Source: Phycisphaerae bacterium (GTDB lineage Bacteria > Planctomycetota > Phycisphaerae > JAJVII01). Taken from it: a DNA stretch of 11,814 nucleotides. Both the position numbers and the translations under genes were made by a program. The notes below the pieces were generated by a model. The model worked only from the letters and a program-made list of their open reading frames with translations. It had not been told where the DNA came from and ran no database searches. The stretch is taken from positions 1 through 11,814 of the forward strand of contig JAQTVL010000069.1 of assembly GCA_028706835.1 (NCBI GenBank), in the 5' to 3' direction. Positions 6,176 to 11,814 of the stretch are shown here, in pieces (position 1 is the stretch's first letter; each line of letters opens with the position of its first letter).

Positions 6176-7891
6176 ATGAGCAACACATCGCCGACAAGTT
6201 ACCCTCGACGTTTTGTGCCCCCCGCCGCCGACATGGGCAGTTGGGCGGACATTGAGCCGCTGTTCGACAAACTGGATCGCAGGCCGATTGATACCGTCGA
6301 GCAACTCGAACAATGGATCCTCGACCAGAGCGAACTGGCGGCCTGCATCAACGAGGAAGGCTCGAAGCGCGACGTGGCGCGGACCTGCCAGACCGACGAC
6401 CCGGACCGCGAGAAGGCGCACCTCTATTTTGTCGAGGAGATCACGCCCCGGTGCAAGCCGTGGTGGCAGCGGCTGCGCGAGCTCTACGTCGCGTCGCCGG
6501 CGCGGGCGAAACTGCCGCGGGACCGCTACCTCGTGCTCGACCGCAGCACGGCGGCGGCGGTGGAACTGTTCCGCAAGCGGAACGTGCCGCTCCAGACCGA
6601 GGACGAGAAGCTCGACCAGCAGTACCAGAAGACGTGCGGCGCGATGACGGTGCAGTACGACGGCCGCGAGCAGACCATTGTCCAGATGTCGCGATATCTG
6701 CACGAGCCCGACCGCCGCGTGCGGCAGGAGGCCTGGGAACTGTGCGTGAAGCGGCGATTGCAGGACCGCGACGCAATCGACGAGTTGTTCGACAAACAGA
6801 TCGGCTTGCGGAACCGCATTGCCGTCAACGCGGGCGAAGCGAGTTTTCGCGACTACCAGTTCAAGGCCTACGAGCGATTCGATTACGGCCCCGCCGACTG
6901 CTTCGAGTTCCACGAGACGGTCGAGAAGTTGATGGTGCCGCTGGCTCGCCAGTTGCAGCAGGACCGGCGCCACACGCTCCAGGTCGACGTTTTGCGGCCG
7001 TGGGACCTCGCGGTCGACGCGCACAATCGCCCGCCGCTCAAACCGTTCACCGCCGTGCGCGAGTTGTCGGACAAGTGCGCCCGGATGTTCCGCCGGCTGG
7101 ACCCGGCGCTCGGCGAGCAGTTCGAGCAAATGGCCGCCGCCGGCTGGCTGGACCTGGAAAACCGCAAGGGCAAGGCGCCCGGCGGCTACCAGGCGACGTT
7201 CGATGAGAGCCGCCACCCGTTCATCTTCATGAACGCGGTGGGGCTGCACGGCGACGTCGAGACGCTGCTGCACGAGGGCGGCCACGCGTTCCACGCCATC
7301 GCCTGCCGCGACGAGCCGCTGACGGCTTATCGGCATTGCGGAATGGAGATGGCCGAGGTCGCGTCGATGGGCATGGAACTGCTGGCGTTCGATTTCATCG
7401 ACGAGTTCTACAGCGAGGCCGACGTGGCCCGCGCCCGGCGGGAGAAGCTCGAGGACGTGGTCGGGCTGTTCCCGTGGATCGCTATCGTCGACGCATTCCA
7501 GCATTGGCTGTACACGCACCCGAAGCATACGCGAGCCCAGCGGACGGAGTTTTGGCTGTCGCTGACCAAGCGGTTCGGCGGCATCGAGGATTGGAGCGGC
7601 TACGGGCCGGCGCGCGAGGCCCAGTGGCAGCGGCAGCCGCACCTGTTCAGCGTGCCGTTCTATTACATTGAGTACGGCATCGCCCAGGTGGGAGCGCTGC
7701 AACTGTGGCGGAACGCCCGGGCCGACCGCGCCGGGGCGCTGCGGCAGTATCGCGAGGCGTTGGCGCTCGGCGGCAGCCGGACTCTGCCGGAACTGTGGGC
7801 CGCAGCCGGGCTGAAGTTCGACTTCACCGCCGCGACGATCCAGCCGTTGATCGAACTGGTCGCGTCGGAACTGGCAAAGCTGCCGGAATGA
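6176..7891 (+). CDS. M3B family oligoendopeptidase (PepF-like zinc metallopeptidase)
   Basis: A cytoplasmic zinc peptidase expected to cleave short oligopeptides, of the M3B (oligoendopeptidase F / Pz-peptidase) family. The 571 residues are a normal length, with no signal peptide. The N-terminal two-thirds is the helical lobe. The active site is HEGGHAFH at 366-373 (H366, E367, H370). The third zinc ligand E394 lies in EMAEVASMGMEL, 24 residues after the second His, as in M3B enzymes. The C-terminal substrate-binding helix region VPFYYIEYGIAQVGALQ (493-509) is typical. GGAG at 6165-6168, 7 nt before the ATG, supports the start. The gene sits 48 bp after hisD, and its stop overlaps the hisC start (ATGA, 7888-7891). 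It is therefore embedded in the his operon although no role in histidine synthesis is known. It might recycle peptides for amino acids, or may simply be carried along; both are inference. Confidence 0.92.
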   Translation: MSNTSPTSYPRRFVPPAADMGSWADIEPLFDKLDRRPIDTVEQLEQWILDQSELAACINEEGSKRDVARTCQTDDPDREKAHLYFVEEITPRCKPWWQRLRELYVASPARAKLPRDRYLVLDRSTAAAVELFRKRNVPLQTEDEKLDQQYQKTCGAMTVQYDGREQTIVQMSRYLHEPDRRVRQEAWELCVKRRLQDRDAIDELFDKQIGLRNRIAVNAGEASFRDYQFKAYERFDYGPADCFEFHETVEKLMVPLARQLQQDRRHTLQVDVLRPWDLAVDAHNRPPLKPFTAVRELSDKCARMFRRLDPALGEQFEQMAAAGWLDLENRKGKAPGGYQATFDESRHPFIFMNAVGLHGDVETLLHEGGHAFHAIACRDEPLTAYRHCGMEMAEVASMGMELLAFDFIDEFYSEADVARARREKLEDVVGLFPWIAIVDAFQHWLYTHPKHTRAQRTEFWLSLTKRFGGIEDWSGYGPAREAQWQRQPHLFSVPFYYIEYGIAQVGALQLWRNARADRAGALRQYREALALGGSRTLPELWAAAGLKFDFTAATIQPLIELVASELAKLPE

Positions 7892-8967
7892 ACCTTGGAT
7901 TGCCGATGGATATGGCGATGAAGTATTTCCTGCCGCACATCTCGAAGCTCGAAGCCTACACGCCCGGCGAGCAGATCAATGCGCCCGGCGTGATCAAGCT
8001 GAACACCAACGAGAACCCCTACCCGCCCAGCCCGCAGGTGGTCAAGGCGCTCGCTCGCCTCGGGCCGGACCGGCTGCGGAAATATCCCCAGCCGTACGCG
8101 GATGACTTTCGGGTCGCGGCCGCCGAGGTTTTCGGGCTCGACGCGGACATGATCCTGCCGGGCAACGGCGGCGACGAACTGCTGCGAATGATCGCGATGT
8201 CGTTTATCGCGCCCGGCCAGGCCGCCGCCGCGCCGTATCCGACCTACACGCTCTATGAGGTGCTGGTCCAGGTTCAGAACGCCGCGATGACCTGGGTCGA
8301 TTGGCCCGAAGATTATTCGCTGCCGCTCGACGAACTCGCCGCCGTGAAGGCGCCGCTGACCTTCCTGGCCAACCCGAACGCGCCGACCGGCACCGTGGTC
8401 GAGTGCGACATGGTCGCGAAACTGGCCCGGCGGCTCGAGCCGTTCGGCGTGCTGGTCGTCGATGAGGCGTACTTCGATTTCGCCGGCGGGGCGACCTGCC
8501 TGCCCCTCGTCCGCGAGCACCCCAACGTGATCATCCTGCGGACCCTGAGCAAAGGCTACTGCATGGCCGGCCTGAGGTTCGGCTACGCCGTGGCCTGCCG
8601 CGAACTGATCGCCGGGCTGCGGAAGGTGAAGGACAGCTACAACTGCGATGCGATATCGATCGCGCTGGCCACCGCCGCAATCAAGGACCAGAAGTACCGC
8701 CAGTGGGCAGTCGACCAAGTGGTCGCGGAGCGCGACCGGATGTCAGCCGAACTGACCGGACGCGGGTGGAACGTGCTGCCCAGCCGGTCGAACTTCATCC
8801 TGGTGCGCCCGCCGGACGGGGAGGCGAAGCGCCGCTACGAAGCCCTCAAGCGGCGGAACATCCTCGTCCGATATTTCGGCAGTCGCCGCTTGTCGGACAA
8901 GCTGCGAATCACGATCGGAACGCCGGCCGAGAACTCCGCGCTGCTCGCGGCGATCGACCGGATGTAG
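7888..8967 (+). CDS. hisC: histidinol-phosphate aminotransferase
   Basis: PLP enzyme converting imidazole-acetol phosphate plus glutamate into L-histidinol phosphate and 2-oxoglutarate. The 359 residues have family length. Landmarks: IKLNTNENPYPPSP (36-49), GNGGDELL (92-99), FLANPNAPTG (159-168), VDEAYFDF (191-198) with Y195, and TLSKGYCMAGLRFGY (219-233) with the cofactor lysine K222. SNFILVR (301-307) and LRITIGT (339-345) with substrate-binding R340 complete the fold. GNGGDELL carries Gly where many homologues have Ser (GNGSDE). I take the ATG at 7888 as the start because it overlaps the peptidase stop as ATGA, suggesting translational coupling. ATGs at 7906, 7912 and 7918 are possible alternatives, because the conserved part begins only at about FLPHISKLEAYTPG. 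The next gene, hisB, follows after 17 bp. Confidence 0.95.
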   Translation: MNLGLPMDMAMKYFLPHISKLEAYTPGEQINAPGVIKLNTNENPYPPSPQVVKALARLGPDRLRKYPQPYADDFRVAAAEVFGLDADMILPGNGGDELLRMIAMSFIAPGQAAAAPYPTYTLYEVLVQVQNAAMTWVDWPEDYSLPLDELAAVKAPLTFLANPNAPTGTVVECDMVAKLARRLEPFGVLVVDEAYFDFAGGATCLPLVREHPNVIILRTLSKGYCMAGLRFGYAVACRELIAGLRKVKDSYNCDAISIALATAAIKDQKYRQWAVDQVVAERDRMSAELTGRGWNVLPSRSNFILVRPPDGEAKRRYEALKRRNILVRYFGSRRLSDKLRITIGTPAENSALLAAIDRM

Positions 8968-8984
8968 CGCAAAGAGAAATCACC

Positions 8985-9584
8985 ATGACCAATGCAAAGC
9001 CCCGAACAGCCGCCATTGACCGCAAGACCCGCGAGACCAGCATTGCCGTCTCGCTCGACCTCGATGGCGCCGGCGAGACCGCCGTCAACACCGGCATCGG
9101 CTTCTTCGATCACATGCTCGACCACCTCGGCCGGCATGGCCTGCTGTCGCTGAAGGTACAGGCGACCGGCGATTCGCACGTCGACTTCCACCACACGGTC
9201 GAAGACGTGGGCATCTGCCTCGGCCAGGCGATCGCCAAGGCCGTCGGCGACAAGCGCGGCATCCGCCGCTATGGCTGGGCGAGCGTGCCGATGGAGGAGA
9301 CGCTGGCGAATGTGGCGGTGGACCTGTCCGGCCGGCCGTTCGTAGTGTTCAACGTGCCGTTCGCGACGCACAAGATCGGCCAGTTCGATGTCGAGTTGGT
9401 GGAGGAGTTCTGCCGCGCGCTGGCGAACAACGCGGCGTTGAACCTGCACATCAACGTCCCCTACGGCGGCAACGACCACCACGTAGCCGAAGCAATTTTC
9501 AAGTCGCTGGGCCAGGCCTTGCGCGCCGCCGTCACCCGCGACGCGCGCGTCACCGACGTGCCGAGCACGAAGGGGACTCTGTAG
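8985..9584 (+). CDS. hisB: imidazoleglycerol-phosphate dehydratase
   Basis: Dehydrates imidazole glycerol phosphate to imidazole-acetol phosphate, the substrate of the hisC product, in a manganese-dependent 24-mer. The 199 residues match the monofunctional bacterial enzyme; the histidinol-phosphatase half found in E. coli HisB is absent. Metal-ligand motifs are visible in both internal repeats: FFDHMLDH (40-47), DFHHTVEDVG (67-76) with H69, H70 and E73, and GGNDHHVAEAIFKS (161-174) with H165, H166 and E169. KTRETSI near the start and the SVPMEE / VDLSGRPF core (100-119) are typical. The ATG at 8985 follows AAAGAGAAA at 7-8 nt and lies 17 bp after hisC, so it is the third recognisable his gene of the operon. 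No further his gene follows: the next plus-strand gene is a toxin-antitoxin pair with its own promoter. Confidence 0.96.
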   Translation: MTNAKPRTAAIDRKTRETSIAVSLDLDGAGETAVNTGIGFFDHMLDHLGRHGLLSLKVQATGDSHVDFHHTVEDVGICLGQAIAKAVGDKRGIRRYGWASVPMEETLANVAVDLSGRPFVVFNVPFATHKIGQFDVELVEEFCRALANNAALNLHINVPYGGNDHHVAEAIFKSLGQALRAAVTRDARVTDVPSTKGTL

Positions 9585-9602
9585 ACGGCGATTCTCACCG
9601 TC
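9584..9602 (+). terminator. weak hairpin at the end of the his operon
   Basis: GACGG (9584-9588) can pair with CCGTC (9598-9602), with one extra G-C pair inside after a mismatch. The hairpin starts on the last base of the hisB stop codon. Only a GTTTG follows, so as an intrinsic terminator it is poor. No better candidate exists before the toxin promoter. Confidence 0.2.
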
Positions 9603-9666
9603 GTTTGCCGCAGGCGGTGTACTCTTTGCGTTTCAAGCGATCCCTTGTGTTGGCGATCGTGACCCA

Positions 9667-9694
9667 TTGACGCCTTATGAGTTTCTTATATAAT
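9667..9694 (+). promoter_or_regulatory. near-consensus sigma70 promoter of the toxin-antitoxin operon
   Basis: TTGACG (9667-9672, 5 of 6) and TATAAT (9689-9694, 6 of 6) are separated by 16 bp. This is the best promoter in the window, and it sits in an AT-rich patch (about 9674-9711) that contrasts with the GC-rich surroundings. Transcription should start near 9701, only about 12 nt before the toxin ATG. Confidence 0.6.
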
Positions 9695-9699
9695 TAATT
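9686..9699. promoter_or_regulatory. two adjoining AT palindromes, candidate antitoxin operator
   Basis: TTATATAA (9686-9693) and AATTAATT (9692-9699) are perfect 8-bp palindromes overlapping by two bases and covering the -10 box. Ribbon-helix-helix antitoxins usually repress their own promoter through short palindromes, so this is a natural place for the operator. AT-rich DNA makes such palindromes by chance, hence low confidence. Confidence 0.25.
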
Positions 9700-9712
9700 C
9701 GGATTGACAACT

Positions 9713-9985
9713 ATGGATCGTTTTCGTTGGAACCAGTGGAACATCGCTCACCTGTCCCGACACGGCATCGGGACCGACGAGGCGGAATGGGTCATACGGA
9801 ACGCAAGATATCCGTTTCCGTTCCATGGCGAGGATGGCAAATGGTTCGTGTGGGGGCGCGGAACGGGAGGGCGATTGTTGCAGGTGATCTACGTCCTCAG
9901 CGAGGACGCGGACGTTGCCTATGTCATACACGCCCGGCCTTTGAATGAAGTGGAGAAAAGGCGATACCGGAGGCGAACGAAATGA
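9713..9985 (+). CDS. BrnT-like toxin of a type II toxin-antitoxin system
   Basis: A 90-residue basic protein with the layout of BrnT-family RelE-fold ribonuclease toxins. It has an N-terminal FRWNQWNIAHLSRHGIG (4-20; the family has F.WD..K...N...HG), then a central strand pair WFVWGRGTGGRLLQVIY (44-60). The C-terminal HARPLNEVEKRRYRRR (73-88) matches the family's S/ARxA..EeRr.Y ending. It would be expected to cleave RNA and halt translation when free of antitoxin; this is family knowledge, not shown here. A TTG at 9704 could add three residues, but the ATG at 9713 is preferred. Its ribosome site is weak (GGA, 9 nt upstream) and the leader very short. The stop overlaps the next start (ATGA, 9982-9985). 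Base composition looks less GC-rich than the neighbouring his genes, which fits mobility of the pair. Confidence 0.68.
   Translation: MDRFRWNQWNIAHLSRHGIGTDEAEWVIRNARYPFPFHGEDGKWFVWGRGTGGRLLQVIYVLSEDADVAYVIHARPLNEVEKRRYRRRTK
9969..9973 (+). promoter_or_regulatory. strong ribosome binding site for the antitoxin, inside the toxin gene
   Basis: GGAGG stands 8 nt before the antitoxin ATG (9982), within the last codons of the toxin. It is far stronger than the site in front of the toxin. Together with the ATGA overlap, this would make translation favour the antitoxin. Confidence 0.6.
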
Positions 9986-10293
9986 AGAAACGGAACAAGC
10001 CATATTGGGAGATGAACGCGGACGAACTCGCCGAGGCAACCGCAGAATTCGATCAGTCGATGGTCATCGACAAGTTCCGACCTCCAACTCCCGCGGAACG
10101 GGCGGAATGGGAACGCTTCCGACGGAAATTGGGCCGTCCAAGGCGCGGCCGCGGAGCGAAGGTGGTCTCCGTGAGCATCGAACGCGGATTGCTCGAACGA
10201 AGCGACGCACTGGCTCGCAAGCTGGGCATCCCGCGAGCAGCTTTGATCGAGAAGGGCCTGCGCGCTGCCCTGATCATCGACGGCGGGGAGTAG
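9982..10293 (+). CDS. ribbon-helix-helix (CopG/BrnA-like) antitoxin
   Basis: A 103-residue partner of the toxin upstream. The N-terminal half (about 8-50) is charged and probably flexible or helical (WEMNADELAEATAEFD at 9-24, RPPTPAERAEWERFRRKLG at 33-51) and is the likely toxin-neutralising part. The C-terminal half looks like a ribbon-helix-helix DNA-binding fold: strand VVSVSIE (61-67), helix GLLERSDALARKLG (69-82), then IPRAALIEKGLRAAL (83-97). A basic hinge, RRGRG, precedes the strand. Toxin-first gene order is as in brnTA systems. The DNA-binding half implies autoregulation, possibly at the palindromes at 9686-9699. Assignment rests on fold pattern and context; I do not recognise a closely named family. 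Confidence 0.68.
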   Translation: MKKRNKPYWEMNADELAEATAEFDQSMVIDKFRPPTPAERAEWERFRRKLGRPRRGRGAKVVSVSIERGLLERSDALARKLGIPRAALIEKGLRAALIIDGGE

Positions 10294-10337
10294 CATAGAT
10301 TGCCGACTTCGCCTCTCCGGCGGTTCTCTGCTTCACA

Positions 10338-10362
10338 GGATCGCCCGGCTTCGTTGCGATCC
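10338..10362. repeat. inverted repeat in the convergent intergenic gap
   Basis: GGATCGC (10338-10344) and GCGATCC (10356-10362) form a perfect 7-bp stem around an 11-nt loop, between the ends of the antitoxin gene (10293) and the opposite-strand propeller gene (10409). A further GGATCG at 10393-10398 could pair instead with the right arm. No T-tract follows on either strand, so it is not a classical terminator, though it could slow or end transcription in both directions. Confidence 0.3.
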
Positions 10363-10408
10363 ACTCCGACAACACGCCATCGCTCGCTTCGCGGATCGTC
10401 GCGCATAT

Positions 10409-11638
10409 TCACTTCGCCGCCACGTCGAAGGCGTACAGATTCGTTCCATAACGGAGATACAGCCGCCCGCCGGTCACCACCGGGTGAGCCCAGCTCGGGC
10501 CTCGGCCGGCTACACTGAACGTGCCCTTCGACTCGAACTTCTCGGGGCTGGCGACGGCCAGGCCTGCCTTGCCGCCGCCCTCGCCGAACAGGTAGAGCAT
10601 GCCGTCGGCGTAGCAGATCGAGCCCTTGCCCACGCCGCGGTCGGACCACTTCTTCGCACCGCTCTTCAGGTCCAGGCACGCCCAGCCGCCACCGGCGTTG
10701 CCGTAGATGCAGCCGTCCACGATCACGTAGCCGCCGTGGTGGCAATCCATGTCGCGGGTCGTCCAGGCCTGTGTGGCCGTCACCTTCCCGTCGGCCACCG
10801 ACAGTTTCAGGCAGATGCCGCCCTTGCCATATCCGTTGGCCCAGAACACGTAGCCGTCGCTGAACGCGGGCGTCGGGCAGTTGGCGACGTTGCCGCTCGC
10901 GAAGCCGTTCGACCAGAGCGTCTTGCCGTCCTTCGGATCGACCGCAAAGATGCCGGAGCCGGAGCCCTGGACGATCATCGGAACCTTGTCCACGACCGCG
11001 GCAATGGCCGAGCTGTAGTGGGCGGCGGCGGCGAATCCGCTGCTGGCCCACACCTTGACGCCGGTGGCCTTGTCGAACGCGACCATCGGCGTCTTGCCGC
11101 CGGGGGTCACGATAACCAGTTTCTCGTAGACCAGCGGCGACTCGGCGTAGCCCCAGTTGTGCGGAGCGCCGCCGAACTCTTTCATCTCCTTCGCCCAGAG
11201 CTTCTGCCCGTTCTTGGCCACGTCGAGGCAGGCCAGCAGACCGCCCGGCGACAGCACGTATACCTTGCCGTCGGCAAACGTGGGCGTGCTGCGGATGCCG
11301 TCATACTGCCCGCGCCACGCTGGGCAGACTTCCGCCTTCCACTTCTCCTTGCCGTCCGCCGGGTCCAGCGCGAACAGCATCAGCTTGCTGTCGGCATCGC
11401 CGGTGACGAACGCCAGGCCGTCGCCGAACGTCGGGGTGGAGAACCCCTGCCCGATCGACTCGTTTTTCCAGAGCTGCTTCGGCCCACCGGCCGGCCATTC
11501 CTTCACCAAACCCTTGTCGGTGCTCTTGCCGTCGCGATTGGGTCCGCGCCAGCACGGCCAGTCGGGGGCCGCGGCAATGGCGGCGGCAGCGAGCAATCCC
11601 GAGGTCACGAGGGCAGCGATCAGGTTTCGTGCGCGCAT
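10409..11638 (-). CDS. secreted PQQ-like beta-propeller repeat protein
   Basis: A 409-residue exported protein. It has a Sec signal peptide (basic MRARN, hydrophobic core about 6-23, probable cleavage after the Ala run near 23-24). The mature start DWPCWRGPNRDGKSTDKGLVKEWP (26-49) is common in planctomycete and verrucomicrobial PQQ-like propellers. The body consists of repeated blades with STPTFGDG/ADG (67-74, 117-124), LDPADGKEKW (91-100), FDKATGVKVW (188-197), VDPKDGKTLW (233-242) and LDLKSGAKKW (322-331). These are the usual 'D..tGk.lW' blade ends of PQQ enzymes and BamB-like proteins. I see no dehydrogenase domain or heme motif, so an enzymatic role is unsupported; it may bind a ligand or act as a scaffold in the periplasm. 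The chosen ATG has AAGGA (11646-11650) 7 nt upstream. A longer frame from 11740 would bury the signal peptide. Convergent with the toxin-antitoxin pair. Confidence 0.88.
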   Translation of the reverse strand: MRARNLIAALVTSGLLAAAAIAAAPDWPCWRGPNRDGKSTDKGLVKEWPAGGPKQLWKNESIGQGFSTPTFGDGLAFVTGDADSKLMLFALDPADGKEKWKAEVCPAWRGQYDGIRSTPTFADGKVYVLSPGGLLACLDVAKNGQKLWAKEMKEFGGAPHNWGYAESPLVYEKLVIVTPGGKTPMVAFDKATGVKVWASSGFAAAAHYSSAIAAVVDKVPMIVQGSGSGIFAVDPKDGKTLWSNGFASGNVANCPTPAFSDGYVFWANGYGKGGICLKLSVADGKVTATQAWTTRDMDCHHGGYVIVDGCIYGNAGGGWACLDLKSGAKKWSDRGVGKGSICYADGMLYLFGEGGGKAGLAVASPEKFESKGTFSVAGRGPSWAHPVVTGGRLYLRYGTNLYAFDVAAK

Positions 11639-11666
11639 GGCGTTATCCTTTGGAAGAAGGTGCGGC

Positions 11667-11695
11667 ATTTTCGCCGCTGGAACGCGGAACGTCAA
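11667..11695 (-). promoter_or_regulatory. candidate promoter of the beta-propeller gene
   Basis: On the minus strand TTGACG (11690-11695, 5 of 6) is followed after 17 bp by GAAAAT (11667-11672, 4 of 6). The predicted start near 11660 gives a leader of about 22 nt that contains the AAGGA ribosome site. Confidence 0.35.
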
Positions 11696-11720
11696 CAGGA
11701 CCGCCGCGATGGGGTGCATC

Positions 11721-11736
11721 CCCGTAGCTGTACGGG
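11721..11736. repeat. short perfect hairpin upstream of the beta-propeller promoter
   Basis: CCCGTA (11721-11726) and TACGGG (11731-11736) pair perfectly around the loop GCTG. It lies 25 bp upstream of the candidate -35 box, in the 176-bp non-coding right end of the window (11639-11814). It could be an operator or part of the end of a gene outside the window; no T-tract is present. A second weak stem, GGCCG (11783-11787) with CGGCC (11795-11799), lies further out. Nothing else stands out in this end region. Confidence 0.25.
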
Positions 11737-11814
11737 CCAAAGAGCCGATAGATAGGGGTAGGGTTGAATGGGGGCAGGCATAGGCCGGCGGAGTCGGCCG
11801 AATTGGGTCACGGA

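Noticed and set aside
5933..7702. A 589-codon minus-strand open frame across hisD's end and the M3 peptidase.
   Set aside because: It mirrors the codons of a clear metallopeptidase; long antisense frames are common in GC-rich genes and this one has no recognisable motif.
7663..8718. A 351-codon minus-strand frame antisense to hisC.
   Set aside because: Shadow of a gene with complete HisC motifs; no independent start signal or domain.
9704..9709. A TTGACA hexamer (perfect -35 box) immediately before the toxin gene.
   Set aside because: No -10 box lies at 16-18 bp downstream inside the gene; the upstream TTGACG/TATAAT pair is better placed.
10053..11051. A 332-codon minus-strand frame overlapping the propeller and antitoxin genes.
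   Set aside because: It is an Arg/Gly-rich shadow frame of the propeller gene running on into the antitoxin's opposite strand.
10484..11755. A 423-codon plus-strand frame antisense to the propeller gene.
   Set aside because: Low-complexity His/Arg/Ala/Gly-rich translation without motifs; the minus strand carries a signal peptide and beta-propeller blades.
11754..11778. Clustered G-runs (GGGG, GGG, GGGGG) suggesting a G-quadruplex.
   Set aside because: Only three runs of three or more Gs lie close together; a fourth is missing within normal loop length.

Overview
The window is an 11.8 kb piece of a GC-rich bacterial chromosome with no rRNA, tRNA, CRISPR array or insertion sequence that I can see. 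The secreted PQQ-like beta-propeller beginning 'DWPCWRGPNRDG' after its signal peptide, the DUF6504-like gene and the overall style point to a planctomycete-type bacterium (PVC group, perhaps Phycisphaerae). This placement rests on family recognition, not on a search.

Layout. (1) Positions 1-3601, minus strand: four genes transcribed right to left, cysteine desulfurase-like enzyme -> PHP phosphoesterase -> ndk -> ligA. The gaps are 49, 21 and 20 bp, and a sigma70-like promoter lies at 3652-3680. ligA runs off the left edge and carries an in-frame, palindromic GC-rich insertion in its adenylation domain. (2) Positions 3717-4669: a small DUF6504-like gene (plus) and a membrane-anchored TpbA-like dual-specificity phosphatase (minus) whose 3' ends overlap by 22 bp. 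(3) Positions 4799-9584, plus strand: a histidine biosynthesis block, hisD - M3B metallopeptidase - hisC - hisB. The peptidase has no known role in the pathway, yet its stop overlaps the hisC start (ATGA). (4) Positions 9667-10293: a toxin-antitoxin pair (BrnT-like toxin, then ribbon-helix-helix antitoxin) with its own near-consensus promoter in a small AT-rich patch, inserted between hisB and the next gene. (5) Positions 10409-11638, minus: a secreted PQQ-like beta-propeller protein, convergent with the toxin-antitoxin pair.

Most of the window is ordinary housekeeping DNA: DNA ligation, nucleotide balance, sulfur/PLP chemistry and histidine synthesis. The parts most worth a second look are the repeat-derived insertion inside the essential ligase, the peptidase embedded in the his operon, the toxin-antitoxin module with its unequal ribosome binding sites, and the phosphatase, which looks extracytoplasmic and may lack the usual general acid. 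I found no convincing new multi-gene system. No stretch longer than 300 bp lacks a gene; the longest non-coding stretch is the 176 bp at the right end.
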